Below, one piece after another: positions 48,264 through 58,046 of a stretch of 64,000 nt of DNA. This DNA is from Bradyrhizobium zhanjiangense (GTDB lineage Bacteria > Pseudomonadota > Alphaproteobacteria > Rhizobiales > Xanthobacteraceae), in assembly GCF_004114935.1 (NCBI RefSeq), contig NZ_CP022221.1, positions 2,129,001 through 2,193,000 of the forward strand, written 5' to 3'. Numbering within the stretch: the first letter of the stretch is position 1; each line of letters opens with the position of its first letter. The notes below the pieces were generated by a model. It was given only the letters and a program-made list of their open reading frames with translations. It ran no database searches and was not told where the DNA came from. Both the position numbers and the translations under genes were made by a program.

Positions 48264-49652
48264 CTAGCGGGGGTGTGGTTCCCGATGGCATGGTGTCGGC
48301 TGCGCTGCGTCCCTCGGGGAGCGGCCGACGATGATTGTGAGCAGACCCTCGCCCCACAGCCGCTGCGCTGCTCTCTTGGCGTCCTCCAACGTCACCAAAT
48401 CGACCATGGCGTTGTGCTTTTCGAAATAGTCGATGGCTAGCTTGTCAAGCTGATGCCGCAGCAGCGTTCGCGCCAGCTTTGATGATGTGTTGAGAGCCAG
48501 CACTTGCGAGCCCTTCAGGTAGGACTTTCCATCATCGAGCTCCTGCTGAGTCGGTCCTTCCTCGGAGATGTGGCGGACCTGCTTCTCGATTTCTTCGACC
48601 GTTTCGTCGGCACGATCGGCGCAGGTGGCGCTATTGCCGAGAAAGATGGCTGAATGATCCAGCCAGACCAGGTTCTCGCGGACCGAATAGGCCAATCCGC
48701 GCTTCTCGCGGACTTCGCGGAAGAGGCGCGACGTCAGGCCGGCGCCGCCGAGGATGTGGTTGACAACATAGGCGGCCATGAAATCGGGCTCGCTGCGACG
48801 GACAGCTGGACCGCCAAAAGTCACAACAGTCTGCGGCACGTCGAGCGGAATAAAGACCCGCCGCGGCGGCTTTGCCGGGACAACTTCGGGAACCGGCGTC
48901 GCTTCCGCCTTGGTCGGCAGGCTGCCAAAGGTCTTGTCGAGCAGTTTGCAGAGGACCCCTGGATCGACGTCGCCGACCACCGCGATTTTGAGCGTGTCTT
49001 TTGCAATCACGCGTCGGCCATACGCCTTGAGATCCGCGACCTCGATCTTCGGCACGCTTTCCAGCGAGCCTCCGGCTGGGCGAGCATAAGGATGATCGCT
49101 AAAGGCGGCTTCGAGGAACTTGCGATGGGCCACAGACGAAGGATCGGTCGAGTCGTGTCGAAGACGTGCAAGCACAGTGGCCCGGATTCGTTCGACATCG
49201 GCCGCGTCGAAACGCGGCGAGGTTAGCGCCATCCGTAAAAGGTCGAAGGCTTCGTCCGCGTTGTCCTTGAGCGTGCGCAAGGAACCCTGGAAGTGATCAT
49301 GGGTTGAGCGAAAACGCAGCTCAATCGCACGACGCTCGAGCCGCTTATGAAAGGTCTTAAAGTCAAGGTCGCCGGAACCTTCCTTGAGCAGGCCAGCAAC
49401 CATGTGGCTTACGCCAGGTTTTTGAGAGGGGTCCTGAGTCGCGCCGCCGGTGAAGGCAAATTCCATCGCGATCAACGGGACAGTGGAATCCTGCACGGAC
49501 CAGGCTTCTATACCGCAAGACGAAACCAAGCGCTTGATCCTGGTCCGCGCGAGCGTCCTCGTGGCGGCAAGCGAATTTGGCGACGCGAGCATCGCGATTG
49601 AGAGCGAGGCTCCCCCGGGGAGGATCCTACGTCGTGTGCAAGGATGGATCAC
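48264..49652 (-). CDS. M16-family peptidase-like subunit lacking the zinc motif
   Basis: 462 residues from a GTG at 49652 that overlaps the upstream stop by one base; an earlier in-frame ATG would run through that gene. A signal-like start (RRILPGGASLSIAMLASPNSLAATRT) is followed by the M16 fold. At the position of HxxEH it reads GVSHMVAGLLKEGSG, so the zinc ligands are gone. The C-terminal half keeps GLAYSVRENLVW and LGGAGLTSRLFREVREKRG, typical of M16 beta-type partners. It likely forms a heterodimer with the active peptidase encoded just upstream. Confidence 0.85.
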   Translation of the reverse strand: MIHPCTRRRILPGGASLSIAMLASPNSLAATRTLARTRIKRLVSSCGIEAWSVQDSTVPLIAMEFAFTGGATQDPSQKPGVSHMVAGLLKEGSGDLDFKTFHKRLERRAIELRFRSTHDHFQGSLRTLKDNADEAFDLLRMALTSPRFDAADVERIRATVLARLRHDSTDPSSVAHRKFLEAAFSDHPYARPAGGSLESVPKIEVADLKAYGRRVIAKDTLKIAVVGDVDPGVLCKLLDKTFGSLPTKAEATPVPEVVPAKPPRRVFIPLDVPQTVVTFGGPAVRRSEPDFMAAYVVNHILGGAGLTSRLFREVREKRGLAYSVRENLVWLDHSAIFLGNSATCADRADETVEEIEKQVRHISEEGPTQQELDDGKSYLKGSQVLALNTSSKLARTLLRHQLDKLAIDYFEKHNAMVDLVTLEDAKRAAQRLWGEGLLTIIVGRSPRDAAQPTPCHREPHPR

Positions 49653-51097
49653 TAGAGCTTCTCCCCGTGTTTTGGCGCAGACTCTTTGATGAGATAGCCG
49701 GTCACCGATCGCTTCTTGTCGAGCCATTTCCGCACGGCCTCGTGCACCTGCTGTGCATCGACCGCGCGGATGTCGTCCGGCCAGCCTCGAATATCGTCGA
49801 TGCATAGTCCCGTTGTCAGGCCGCGGCCATACCAGCGCGCGAGCATTTCATGATTGTCCTGGACGTAGGTTACTTGCGTGATCAACCGCGTTTTGACCCG
49901 CTCGAGGTCTTCGGTGCTCGCAGGATTACGCCCAATGTCGGTAATTACCTCGTCGATGGAGCGCTCGATCTGGCTGAGTTTGACGCCGGGTTTTGGTATG
50001 GCCCAAATCTGGAATAGCGAGAAATCGAGCGCGGCAGAGTGGTAGCTCGCTCCGGCAGTGACCGCGAGCTGCTTTTCGACCACCAGCGAGCGATAGAGAT
50101 ATGAGTTGACGCCGCCGCCCATCAACTGCTCTAGCACGTCAAGCACCGACCCCTCGCCGGCGGCCGCGGTGCGAGCCGACGGTACGAGGTAAGAGCGGTG
50201 CAGGGCTGGCTGTTCGACGCGGGAATCGGCCAACGTCACTGCGCGCGGCGCGGCCGGCGTCGGCTCCTGCGGCCGCAGGCGCTCCAGGGGAATCGATGGT
50301 TGCGCGGGGATGCCGCCAAACCTCTCCTTCACCATCGAGCGGATTTCCTTGGGGGCGACGTCGCCAGCGACAATCAGGATCGCGTTGTTCGGTGCATAGA
50401 AGCGTTTGTAGAAGGCAAGCGCGTCCTCTCGGGTAAGCGTTTCGATTTCGTGGCGCCACCCGATAATGGGGCGACCGTAGGGGTGGTTGAGGTAAAGCGC
50501 CGCCATCATCTGCTGAGCAAGCCGTTCACCTGGATGGTTGGCGACGCGCTTATTGAACTCCTCCAGCACGACGTCGCGCTCGGACAGCACGTTCTCATCT
50601 TTGAGAATGAGACCGGTCATGCGGTCGGCTTCAAAATCCATCATCTCGCCGAGGTGCTCGCGCGGCACGTGCTGGAAGTAGCTGGTGTAGTCGAGCCCGG
50701 TGAAGGCGTTGTGATTGCCGCCGGCGCGCAGCACGGCCTTGGAGAATTCATTCTCCGGATGTTTGGAGGTACCCTTGAACATCAGGTGTTCGAGGAAATG
50801 CGCAAGCCCCGATTTGCCAGGCGGCTCGTCGGCGGAACCGACCTTATACCAGATCATCTGAGTCACGACGGGTGTGCGATGATCCGGGATCACGACTACC
50901 TCCAGGCCGTTCTGAAGCGTGAAGCTAGCTGGTCGATCTGATCTGACCGTGTCGGAAAAAACGCCACCCTCTTCAAGAAGAAATAAGTCAGTGCTTTCAT
51001 CCGTACTATGCTCGACCGCCAGCGCGGTGGGCGTCGTCGAGTCGGAGGCACTGGCGGTACCTCCCGCCTTGGCGGTGACCGAGATCCGGTTATTCAT
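49652..51097 (-). CDS. M16-family zinc peptidase, active-site subunit
   Basis: 481 residues from the ATG at 51097, which has AAAGGCG upstream; an ATG at 51115 adds six. The inverted zinc motif is SGLAHFLEHLMFKGTSKHPENEFSK, and the downstream glutamate region reads ALDFSLFQIWAIPKP / VLEEFNKRVANHPGERL. The N-terminal 45 residues are Ser/Thr-rich and carry no obvious signal peptide. Such pairs degrade or process peptides. The substrate is unknown; the T3SS lies 3 kb away. Confidence 0.88.
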   Translation of the reverse strand: MNNRISVTAKAGGTASASDSTTPTALAVEHSTDESTDLFLLEEGGVFSDTVRSDRPASFTLQNGLEVVVIPDHRTPVVTQMIWYKVGSADEPPGKSGLAHFLEHLMFKGTSKHPENEFSKAVLRAGGNHNAFTGLDYTSYFQHVPREHLGEMMDFEADRMTGLILKDENVLSERDVVLEEFNKRVANHPGERLAQQMMAALYLNHPYGRPIIGWRHEIETLTREDALAFYKRFYAPNNAILIVAGDVAPKEIRSMVKERFGGIPAQPSIPLERLRPQEPTPAAPRAVTLADSRVEQPALHRSYLVPSARTAAAGEGSVLDVLEQLMGGGVNSYLYRSLVVEKQLAVTAGASYHSAALDFSLFQIWAIPKPGVKLSQIERSIDEVITDIGRNPASTEDLERVKTRLITQVTYVQDNHEMLARWYGRGLTTGLCIDDIRGWPDDIRAVDAQQVHEAVRKWLDKKRSVTGYLIKESAPKHGEKL

Positions 51098-51419
51098 TGC
51101 ATCGCCTTTTTTCATACGGATCCACGTTTATGGCGGACAAATCCGACAAAGCGGGTAGCCGCACGTGTTTGCCAAACAGCAGAGCAAATGCCGGACCAGT
51201 TGCCGGAGTGGCGTACTTACGGGCGCGCGCACGCCGACTGGACGCAAAACAGAACCGGCGCGTACTATTCTGGCTAACCTGGCGTGAACACGACATTGCG
51301 CACCACGCGTCAGGACAACTTGGCACAACTGACAGAAAGGAAAACTTGCAGAAAAGGTGGATTGAGCGGCGATATGACGCCGGTGCAACTTTCGGCAGGC
51401 TCGCTGTTACACTCTCGCT
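51098..51419. other. Intergenic stretch
   Basis: Holds the upstream region of the M16 pair; no consensus NifA, FixK or tts site seen. Confidence 0.4.
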
Positions 51420-52130
51420 CTACGCAATGAGGGGCTTGGCAATATTTCTCATGGTCGCGAGGCGGGAGTTGGCGAGCAGCTCCTTGGAGTACACTGCGCC
51501 GAAATAGTCCAGGACGAAGGTGCCAGAATAGCGTAGATTATCCGACGCGCGGATTAGGTTATCGAGAATTGTGGCGGCTTGGTCGATGCGGTCGCGATAG
51601 CGTGCGCGGATAACGTTAACGGCGTTCATCGAGTGGACCGCCTCGTCGGCAATAACCTCCCGCAGCCAATAATGGAACGTGTTGTTCCCAAGGGCGTCAT
51701 AAAATGGCTTTTCTGCTGCATAGGCGCGACAAGTGCACATCTCATCAAACGCGATTATGACCATTAGGGAGAATTCGTCCTTCAGGTGTTCAAGGATCGG
51801 ACCAAAATCATGCGTTCGGGCGTCCAATCTCGCCCGAAGATCCGTTTCCGACCCGTTAGCGACAAGTTCAATGATTCGGATGAATCCGTCGGTGTGGCGC
51901 TCTTCGTCAATCGCCCACGCGTGGAAGAATGCTGCAGCTTCATCGGACGCGATAAGATTTCGCGCCACTAATTCTTGTTTCAGGTACCGAGCGTCATATT
52001 CCGTGTACAGATCAGGCCACAATTTGTCCCAACGTGCGTGGACAGCCGACGGCTCGGCGGCGAACATCGCTGGCGTAAGAGCATCGAATAATTCTTTTGG
52101 ATTCCAGTTCCGTCGAAACGGCGTGATCAT
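51420..52130 (-). CDS. Ferritin-like diiron protein (oxygenase-like)
   Basis: 236 residues, all helical. Two metal-binding helices are visible: AFFHAWAIDEERHTDGF (ExxRH type) and LREVIADEAVHSMNAVNVI (ExxxH type), with DEMCTCRAYAAEKPF between. The pattern fits diiron oxygenases of the AurF/ferritin-like kind. No reductase or pathway partner is adjacent. It shares strand with the M16 pair, 320 bases upstream of it. Confidence 0.75.
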   Translation of the reverse strand: MITPFRRNWNPKELFDALTPAMFAAEPSAVHARWDKLWPDLYTEYDARYLKQELVARNLIASDEAAAFFHAWAIDEERHTDGFIRIIELVANGSETDLRARLDARTHDFGPILEHLKDEFSLMVIIAFDEMCTCRAYAAEKPFYDALGNNTFHYWLREVIADEAVHSMNAVNVIRARYRDRIDQAATILDNLIRASDNLRYSGTFVLDYFGAVYSKELLANSRLATMRNIAKPLIA

Positions 52131-53311
52131 CCGAGTGCCCCTAATCGCGTACCGTGCGAGCGCTCCGGCGCAACATTGTTGTCATCTGTTGCCAGCCGTA
52201 CGCTCGCACAGCATATGCTACAAACAAACAACAGATGCCGTCGTCTCCTTGTTTTGGTAGGCTGATGGCCAGAGGCCTTTCGGCCGGCTGACGCCTCCTC
52301 TTGAATGGCGCAGTAGCCTTTCGTGATGCACACGGCCGCAAAACCAGGAACACTCATCATTGCTAGTCGCCGGTCCAACACGGCCTCACCTGACTCCGGC
52401 CGGGCCGCCATGCTGACAGGCATCATAGTTTCAGCAGATCCACGACGCCGTCTGTTGACGGGGAGGACTGCGGCACGTTTTGAAGCACAATTAGCGGCAC
52501 ACGTGGTATCGGATGGGAGGCCCGGGCACCAATCGGATGTGGATCAAGGGGTGATTAGTCTGCGTCCCAGGAGATCCCAGCCGTTAGCCTCGTTCCCATA
52601 GCCTTTTACTTTTCGTAACTTGCGGCGATACTACTTGAGATGAGCATCGATGAGTATCTCTGGCCTTCTTCGATTTCGCTTAATGAATTCCTGTGCACTC
52701 CCGCCGCGCAAGCGTACTGCTAAATCAATTAAACCGAGCCATGGAAGGTTATGCGATTACCTACACGACCTGGCAGATCGCCTAGGGTTGCGAGATTAAG
52801 AGGATTTGTCTCTAAGCAGCATTTCGGTCGTCGACCGGCGAGGCAAGCAACTGCTCAGTCTCGCTAGCGTCGATGAGACGGAGGAAGTCACAGTTGCGTG
52901 CCGTTTGCTGTTTATGGAGGCAAAGGGATGCCGACAAAGCACCGGCCCTCTTCGTTCTTCAAATCACCAATAAACGGATTGCTCATTACTCCTGAGGATT
53001 CGAAAGACAGGCCAGATCACAGTCATCTGATTGAGATTGCAAGCCGAAACGTGCCTCGTTCCCGTTAGCTATTTCTACATTCCGCTATCCAACCAATAAA
53101 CTGAGACAACGGGGTGCAGAAGCGCTCGGATGGAGCACTGCGGAGCCTGGTTTTATGTGGATGCGCTCCTTTTGGAAGACGTTCATTGTCGGTCCCCCTC
53201 ATGCCGACAAGATTCTGCCAACCATTCACGCCTTCCGCTCCGACCGCTAACGGATCGAAAACGGTTTTCGAGCAAGTTCTTGCCCGGGATAGCAGGGGAG
53301 GAGATCCACAC
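52131..53311. other. 1.2 kb without a supported gene
   Basis: Only short frames. A 92-codon plus-strand frame at 52323 (MLTGIIVSADPRRRLLTGRTAARFE) is possible but unsupported. Confidence 0.4.
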
Positions 53312-53497
53312 ATGACCGGACCGGCCGTTATGGAAAACGTGCGCCGCTATCGCGCGATAGCGTCGTTGTGCCGTCAGTCCGCCGCATTTCGGCCAATCCA
53401 ACGGGACTCATTACTAGCGCAAGCTGCAGAGTGGGAGGAACGCGCGATCGCGGAGCTCGAGAGATATTTTAGTTCCTCGGCCGCATGTTTTCGTTAA
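53312..53497 (+). CDS. Small Bradyrhizobium-type hypothetical protein
   Basis: 61 residues, GGGGAGGAG site before the ATG. VRRYRAIASLCRQSAAFRPIQRDSLLAQAAEWEERAIAELERYF is a pattern I recall from many short, often multicopy, Bradyrhizobium proteins of unknown function. Predicted two-helix hairpin. Confidence 0.65.
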   Translation: MTGPAVMENVRRYRAIASLCRQSAAFRPIQRDSLLAQAAEWEERAIAELERYFSSSAACFR

Positions 53498-53744
53498 CGG
53501 CAGCGGGCGCTTCGCAGATCCACGATCGAACAATAAGTAAGGTTCACGAGGGAGAACCGTGGCCAGGTGATCCGGTTGCGCAAGCCAGCCCTCGTGAAAT
53601 CATGTCGGCGTTGGCGCTACTGTCTTCAGCTGCGGCAAAGATATAAGCTGCCTACTCGCGCATTTGGCATCTTTGTTCTTGTTCCACTTGTCGTCCTGCT
53701 TGGCGGGATCAAGCGCCATCATCGAGTCACTTACCTCAGCAAAA

Positions 53745-54159
53745 CCCAACGCTGCTGCGCGAGCTTTCGCTGGCGATTGAATGTGTAGAGAGGGCGAGCG
53801 GTTCGTCGCCATCGCGCCGGAGCTGACGTTCCAGAAGTATCGCCTGGGTTGTTGGCCAGCGGATGAGTGACCCTGAGATCTATCGTCGAGGTGCTTTCAT
53901 CTCGTCCAGGAAACTTATCGCGCTCGACGGAAGATTTTGAGATATCAACCACTGGGGGCTCGGAAACGGGCGAGTACGGCGGGGTTGCCACCGAAGATCG
54001 ACCCGAGGGAAGAATTCGATGGCGCCGAATTCTTAGTAGAGACTATGTCCTGGAAACGTTTGACTATCAGTTCAGTACGAGCCATTGTTCGTGGGGCGTC
54101 CCATTCATCCGTCGCGGATACACTTGGCGTGTGGTTGGGTTACTGATCTGGTTATACAT
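53745..54159 (-). pseudogene. nopP-like remnant with its own tts box
   Basis: The minus strand starts MYNQISNPTTRQVYP (compare MYGRIVGSS in NopP). It passes a stop, then reads TPPYSPVSEPPVVDISKSS, and after a deletion TIDLRVTHPLANNPGD followed, in another frame, by ILLERQLRRDGDEPL. The intact NopP reads VDLRVTHPLVENAGD-ILLEHQLRQDGEKAL. Several frame changes and a large internal deletion make it inactive. Confidence 0.75.
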
Positions 54160-54236
54160 GCCGGTTTCATTGTATGAACGATGTCGCTTCGCAGGGAATT
54201 TAGCTCTTGAGCCTCAACGGCGGCTGATAATCGGCT

Positions 54237-54254
54237 AGCTGTCGGTAAGCTGAC
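54237..54254 (-). promoter_or_regulatory. tts box upstream of the nopP-like remnant
   Basis: Minus strand GTCAGCTTACCGACAGCT fits the tts core, 78 bases before the remnant's ATG. Confidence 0.8.
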
Positions 54255-54300
54255 AGATACGCACGAGCAGCTGCGATCCGCTCTTGTTCGTTGGCTACCC

Positions 54301-54885
54301 CTAACGGTACGGTGCGCGCCGGCCATCCGCTTGCAGTTGTGGGCCCGAATTGCCTTTCTGCGTCGTCCCTTCAAGGGCGAGCGACAGCTTGAGATTGTTG
54401 CTCAACATCGGATTTTCTGGGTCAATTGCCAGAGCTTGGCGGTATAGCGTTTGCGCCTCGTTATGGCGGCCCTCGTGATCGAGCGCAACACCTTTGGCAT
54501 TCAGTGCGCGCAGGTCGCCGGGTGCTGCAAGCAAGATGTTGTCGAGCACCTCAAGCGCCTCATCAGGGCTTTCACGCATCAGCAGGGCCCGCGCGAGAGG
54601 AATCGCCGCATCGACATTGTCCGGTCGTTGCCTCAGCGCATCGCGCAAAGCCTTCTCGTCAGGATCCCGAGTGAGGGCCTGAGAGATGCGCTCGCGCATA
54701 GCCGGATCGACCTCCTTGGCCCCAACCAGCTCTGCCGTAGACGTCGGCTGCTGTGAAAGACCCGACTTGTGCGAGTTAACGCAACCCGTGAGCAGCACAA
54801 TGGCAAGCATGGGGAGAAAGGCCGAGCACGAATGGCGACGAAAGTTACGCCAGCGCCCCATAGCGTTAGTCTTACATGAATTCAT
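54301..54885 (-). CDS. T3SS-associated TPR lipoprotein (Y4yS-like)
   Basis: 194 residues from the ATG at 54885. A lipoprotein signal ends in LLTGC, and about three TPR units follow (DAAIPLARALLMRESPDEALEVLDNILLAAPGDLRALNAKGVAL, GRHNEAQTLYRQALAIDPENPMLSNNLKLSLAL). In rhizobial T3SS clusters a TPR gene (y4yS) lies directly after rhcV, as here. It may act as a pilotin or assembly factor; that is inference. Confidence 0.75.
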   Translation of the reverse strand: MNSCKTNAMGRWRNFRRHSCSAFLPMLAIVLLTGCVNSHKSGLSQQPTSTAELVGAKEVDPAMRERISQALTRDPDEKALRDALRQRPDNVDAAIPLARALLMRESPDEALEVLDNILLAAPGDLRALNAKGVALDHEGRHNEAQTLYRQALAIDPENPMLSNNLKLSLALEGTTQKGNSGPQLQADGRRAPYR

Positions 54886-54916
54886 AAGCGACCTCACGAC
54901 CCCAAACCTGTGCTCG

Positions 54917-57034
54917 TCAGCCGGCCGCAGGGAGGAGGTCACGATGCCCGCCTGTAGGAGTCTTGTCCTTGCCAGGCGCAAGTTTGACGGAGCCAATCGG
55001 CTGGACGGTGAAGTCCGAGGCGAGATCCTGATACGAGAGAACAGGTAGGTCTATTCCATTGCGGGTGAGAAAGCCGCGGACGAAGCGCCGGATATCCATC
55101 GAGCCCAGGATAACTGGCTGGTTCTGACTGCGCGCGATGCTCGAATGGATCTGGCGAAATTGTGCAAGCAGCATCTCGCTTTGCCGATCCTCCAAAACGA
55201 GGTAGGGACCGACAGCGGTCTCGCGCACCGCACCTCGCACGATATCCTCGGTCTCACGCTCGACGATAAAGGCCGCCACAACACGATGGGCGTTGGCATA
55301 GCGGTGACAGATCTGCCGCTTCAGAACGGAGCGCACATATTCGGTGAGCAGTACGGCATTTTGCTCCCGTTCGCTCCATTCTGCGAGCGCCTCCAGAACC
55401 AAACGGGTGTTCCGGATCGGGATGCCCTCGTCCAGCAAGCGACGTAGCACATCCGCGATGCGAGGGATCGGTGTCGTGCGCAGCACCTCCTTCACCAGAT
55501 CAGCATATTCCTGCTCCATCCGGCTAAGCAACTGACGCGTTTCCTGAATGCCCACCAGGCGCTGTGCATAGCGTGTCAACGTCGACTGGACGCGCAAGGC
55601 GATGATTTCGCTCGGACGGTGGTGCCCTATTCCGGCAGCTTTGAGAGCAGGCGCATGTCCTTGTTCGATCCAGATCCGATTCGTGTCTGGGTCCTGCCAA
55701 AAGGGGATCCCGCTCAGTTCAATGTTCGCCACGTCGTCGTTAAGTAAGAGTTGTGTCGGGTCAATGGCGCCCTCTTCCACCGGCACTCCTTCGACATCCA
55801 CCCGGAATTGCGATTGGGGCAGGTGCTGTGCGCTTTGGGCGGGAATGCGTGGAATTGTGATGCCAAGATCAGCTGAAACCAGTGCCGAAAGCCGTGCGAC
55901 GCACTGCTCGAGTTCCCCTACGTCGATTGCCTGCATCAGGCTTGGCGCTAGCAACAGCGTAATCGGAAGTGCCTCCGCGGGCACGGTTTGCTTCTGACCT
56001 TGTGCAGAAGCGGGAGCCGAACCGGTGGGACCGGCGCCGGCCTTGGGAGCGGTCTTGCCCTCTTGCACGCCAACCTTGAGAAAGCTGGCGGCGGAGAACA
56101 GCGCGGCCAGTATGACAAAGGGCGGCAAAGGGAAGCCAGGAACGAACCCCATCACAAGCAAGACACAGGAGGCCAAGCGTAGCGCGTGTGTGCTGGCCGT
56201 AAGTTGGTTGACGATATCGGCGCCGAGATTGAGTCTGGAAGGACCGTTGACCCGAGTGACAATGGTTGCGGCTGTAATTGACAGCAGCAGGGCCGGAATC
56301 TGCGAAATGAGCGCATCACCGATCGTCAGGATGGTGTAATGATGCATCGCCTCCTCGAGGGACATGCCCTTGGAGAGCGATCCGATCGTGATGCCACCCA
56401 GCATGTTGATGCAGATGACTATTAGTCCGGCTATGGCATCGCCCTTCACGAATTTCATAGCGCCGTCCATCGCGCCGTGCAGTTGGCTTTCTCGCTCCAG
56501 CGCGCCGCGCCGGCTGCGGGCTTCGTGCTGATCGATATGGCCGTTGCGCAGCTCCGCGTCGATCGCCATCTGCTTGCCCGGCAGCGCATCGAGCGTGAAG
56601 CGCGCCGATACCTCCGCCACCCGTTCGGCGCCCTTGGCGAGAACCATGAACTGCACCATGGTCACGATCAGGAATATGACAATGCCGACGGCGATATTGC
56701 CGGATATGACGAAATCGCCGAACGTATGAATGATGCTGCCGGCATCGCCCTCGGCTAGGATCAGTCGCGTCGTTGCAACGGTAAGAGCGAGACGAAAGAC
56801 GGTGGAGATCAGGATGACGCCCGGCAGGGACGAAAAGTCGAGCGGCGTATTGAGATACAGGGCTACCATCAACAGCAATATGGCAAACCCCAGATTGAAG
56901 CCGATCAGCATATCGATCACAACGATCGGGATCGGCATGATCATCATTCCGATCGCCAGAAGAAGCATCAACGCGACCATCAAATCCGGGTGAGCCGGCG
57001 CGCGCGTGATGAGATTTCGTAGAAGGTTGGCCAT
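54917..57034 (-). CDS. rhcV: RhcV, T3SS export gate protein (SctV/FlhA family)
   Basis: 705 residues from the ATG at 57034 (MANLLRNLITRAPAHPDLM); a longer frame to 57169 would overlap the previous gene. Several N-terminal membrane helices are visible (ALMLLLAIGMMIMPIPIVVI, IGFNLGFAILLLMVALYL and others). Next is the conserved FHIPEP-type region (RFTLDALPGKQMAIDAELRNG), then a large cytosolic domain ending in QPIGSVKLAPG. The nonameric ring of this protein forms the substrate-docking platform of the export apparatus. Confidence 0.95.
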   Translation of the reverse strand: MANLLRNLITRAPAHPDLMVALMLLLAIGMMIMPIPIVVIDMLIGFNLGFAILLLMVALYLNTPLDFSSLPGVILISTVFRLALTVATTRLILAEGDAGSIIHTFGDFVISGNIAVGIVIFLIVTMVQFMVLAKGAERVAEVSARFTLDALPGKQMAIDAELRNGHIDQHEARSRRGALERESQLHGAMDGAMKFVKGDAIAGLIVICINMLGGITIGSLSKGMSLEEAMHHYTILTIGDALISQIPALLLSITAATIVTRVNGPSRLNLGADIVNQLTASTHALRLASCVLLVMGFVPGFPLPPFVILAALFSAASFLKVGVQEGKTAPKAGAGPTGSAPASAQGQKQTVPAEALPITLLLAPSLMQAIDVGELEQCVARLSALVSADLGITIPRIPAQSAQHLPQSQFRVDVEGVPVEEGAIDPTQLLLNDDVANIELSGIPFWQDPDTNRIWIEQGHAPALKAAGIGHHRPSEIIALRVQSTLTRYAQRLVGIQETRQLLSRMEQEYADLVKEVLRTTPIPRIADVLRRLLDEGIPIRNTRLVLEALAEWSEREQNAVLLTEYVRSVLKRQICHRYANAHRVVAAFIVERETEDIVRGAVRETAVGPYLVLEDRQSEMLLAQFRQIHSSIARSQNQPVILGSMDIRRFVRGFLTRNGIDLPVLSYQDLASDFTVQPIGSVKLAPGKDKTPTGGHRDLLPAAG

Positions 57035-57042
57035 GAGAAGCC

Positions 57043-57471
57043 TTATTGTTGTTTGATTGCAGCTGTGCTGCCCCGCAACAAAACATAGCGTTTGAAGACG
57101 GCTTGCGCTTCGGTCATGCGGCCAGCGTGACGCAGGGCGTGGCTGCGCATCAGCATCAAAGGCGGGCACGAAGACGGCTCGTCATCCAGTTTGTCAAGCC
57201 TGTCCAATACCGACAGTGCTTCGTCACCGCGATGCTCCGAGATGAGAGCGTAGGCCAGGATGCGGAGCAAGCCGATGTCTTGAGACTGTTCGTGAGCGAC
57301 CAGCCGCAACAGAGCCAGGCTCTTGGCGCTTTGTCCGCACGCAAGGTAGACATAAGAAAGCACGCAGAGCAAATCTCGCTCCGGCCCGGAGATCAGCTCG
57401 ATAGCGCCGGCTTCGGAAACGATCGGCGGCTGTGTGGATGTGAAATGTTGCACTTTGTCCGGCCCGACCAT
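57043..57471 (-). CDS. T3SS-associated TPR-like protein
   Basis: 142 residues with helical-repeat composition: GPERDLLCVLSYVYLACGQSAKSLALLRLVAHE, IGLLRILAYALISEHRGDEALSVLDRLDKL, MRSHALRHAGRMTEAQAVF. Resembles small TPR cochaperones (SctG/SctY type) of T3SS. It sits 2 bases after the preceding gene and 9 before rhcV, so it belongs to the nopC-rhcV operon. Confidence 0.7.
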   Translation of the reverse strand: MVGPDKVQHFTSTQPPIVSEAGAIELISGPERDLLCVLSYVYLACGQSAKSLALLRLVAHEQSQDIGLLRILAYALISEHRGDEALSVLDRLDKLDDEPSSCPPLMLMRSHALRHAGRMTEAQAVFKRYVLLRGSTAAIKQQ

Positions 57472-57473
57472 TG

Positions 57474-58013
57474 CTAGCCTTTGATCAAGCCGTTGTGACT
57501 CTGCCGGAGCAGGAGTAAACGTTGCAGCTCCAGTTGCAGAAGGGCGGCCCCTTCACGTGGCACCAAATCCTCTGGCGCGGCTGATAGCGTATCAGCCAAA
57601 CGCTCCAGAAGAAGGCCGTGTTGCTCAGGACGCAGAACATGCGAATGACGTAAGCGCGGCGTCACGAAGCAGAGCAGACTGTGCGCGAGATTGGGCTCAT
57701 TATGCCAAGCGAGTTCCGAGCCTGACTCGATCTGACCTGGCGGGGCGCGCGCCTCGTCGAGATTGATGCGCGAAACTGCATCGATCGAACTGAGCTCGAG
57801 CGCGCTCTCGATCGTGGCGTCCACCAACCGATCCTGCACGTCACTATGATGAGAAATTGAGGTGTGGCTCTTGTGATCATTGCCACGCGTCCGGTCAATC
57901 CCGATGGACTTGGCTCGAGAATTGACCGGCGTGACGGCAGATGCATGATGATCAACGTTTGGCTCCTGAAAAGAGGTGCCGGGCTCGATGGGATTCGGGG
58001 GCAGCCTAGTCAT
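57474..58013 (-). CDS. T3SS operon protein of unknown function
   Basis: 179 residues, AAGGAAG site before the ATG. The first half is polar and disordered; the second half is helical and leucine-rich (LLERLADTLSAAPEDL, ALLQLELQRLLLLRQS). No known Sct signature recognised. Position between the SctD-like and TPR genes suggests a basal-body or sorting-platform accessory, possibly specific to rhizobial systems. Confidence 0.6.
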   Translation of the reverse strand: MTRLPPNPIEPGTSFQEPNVDHHASAVTPVNSRAKSIGIDRTRGNDHKSHTSISHHSDVQDRLVDATIESALELSSIDAVSRINLDEARAPPGQIESGSELAWHNEPNLAHSLLCFVTPRLRHSHVLRPEQHGLLLERLADTLSAAPEDLVPREGAALLQLELQRLLLLRQSHNGLIKG

Positions 58014-58046
58014 GGCATTTTGCTTCCTTACCTGCGGCCTAAAACG

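Noticed and set aside
57035..57169. Longer RhcV start at 57169
   Set aside because: It would overlap the preceding TPR gene by over 120 bases; the ATG at 57034 gives the usual SctV N-terminus.
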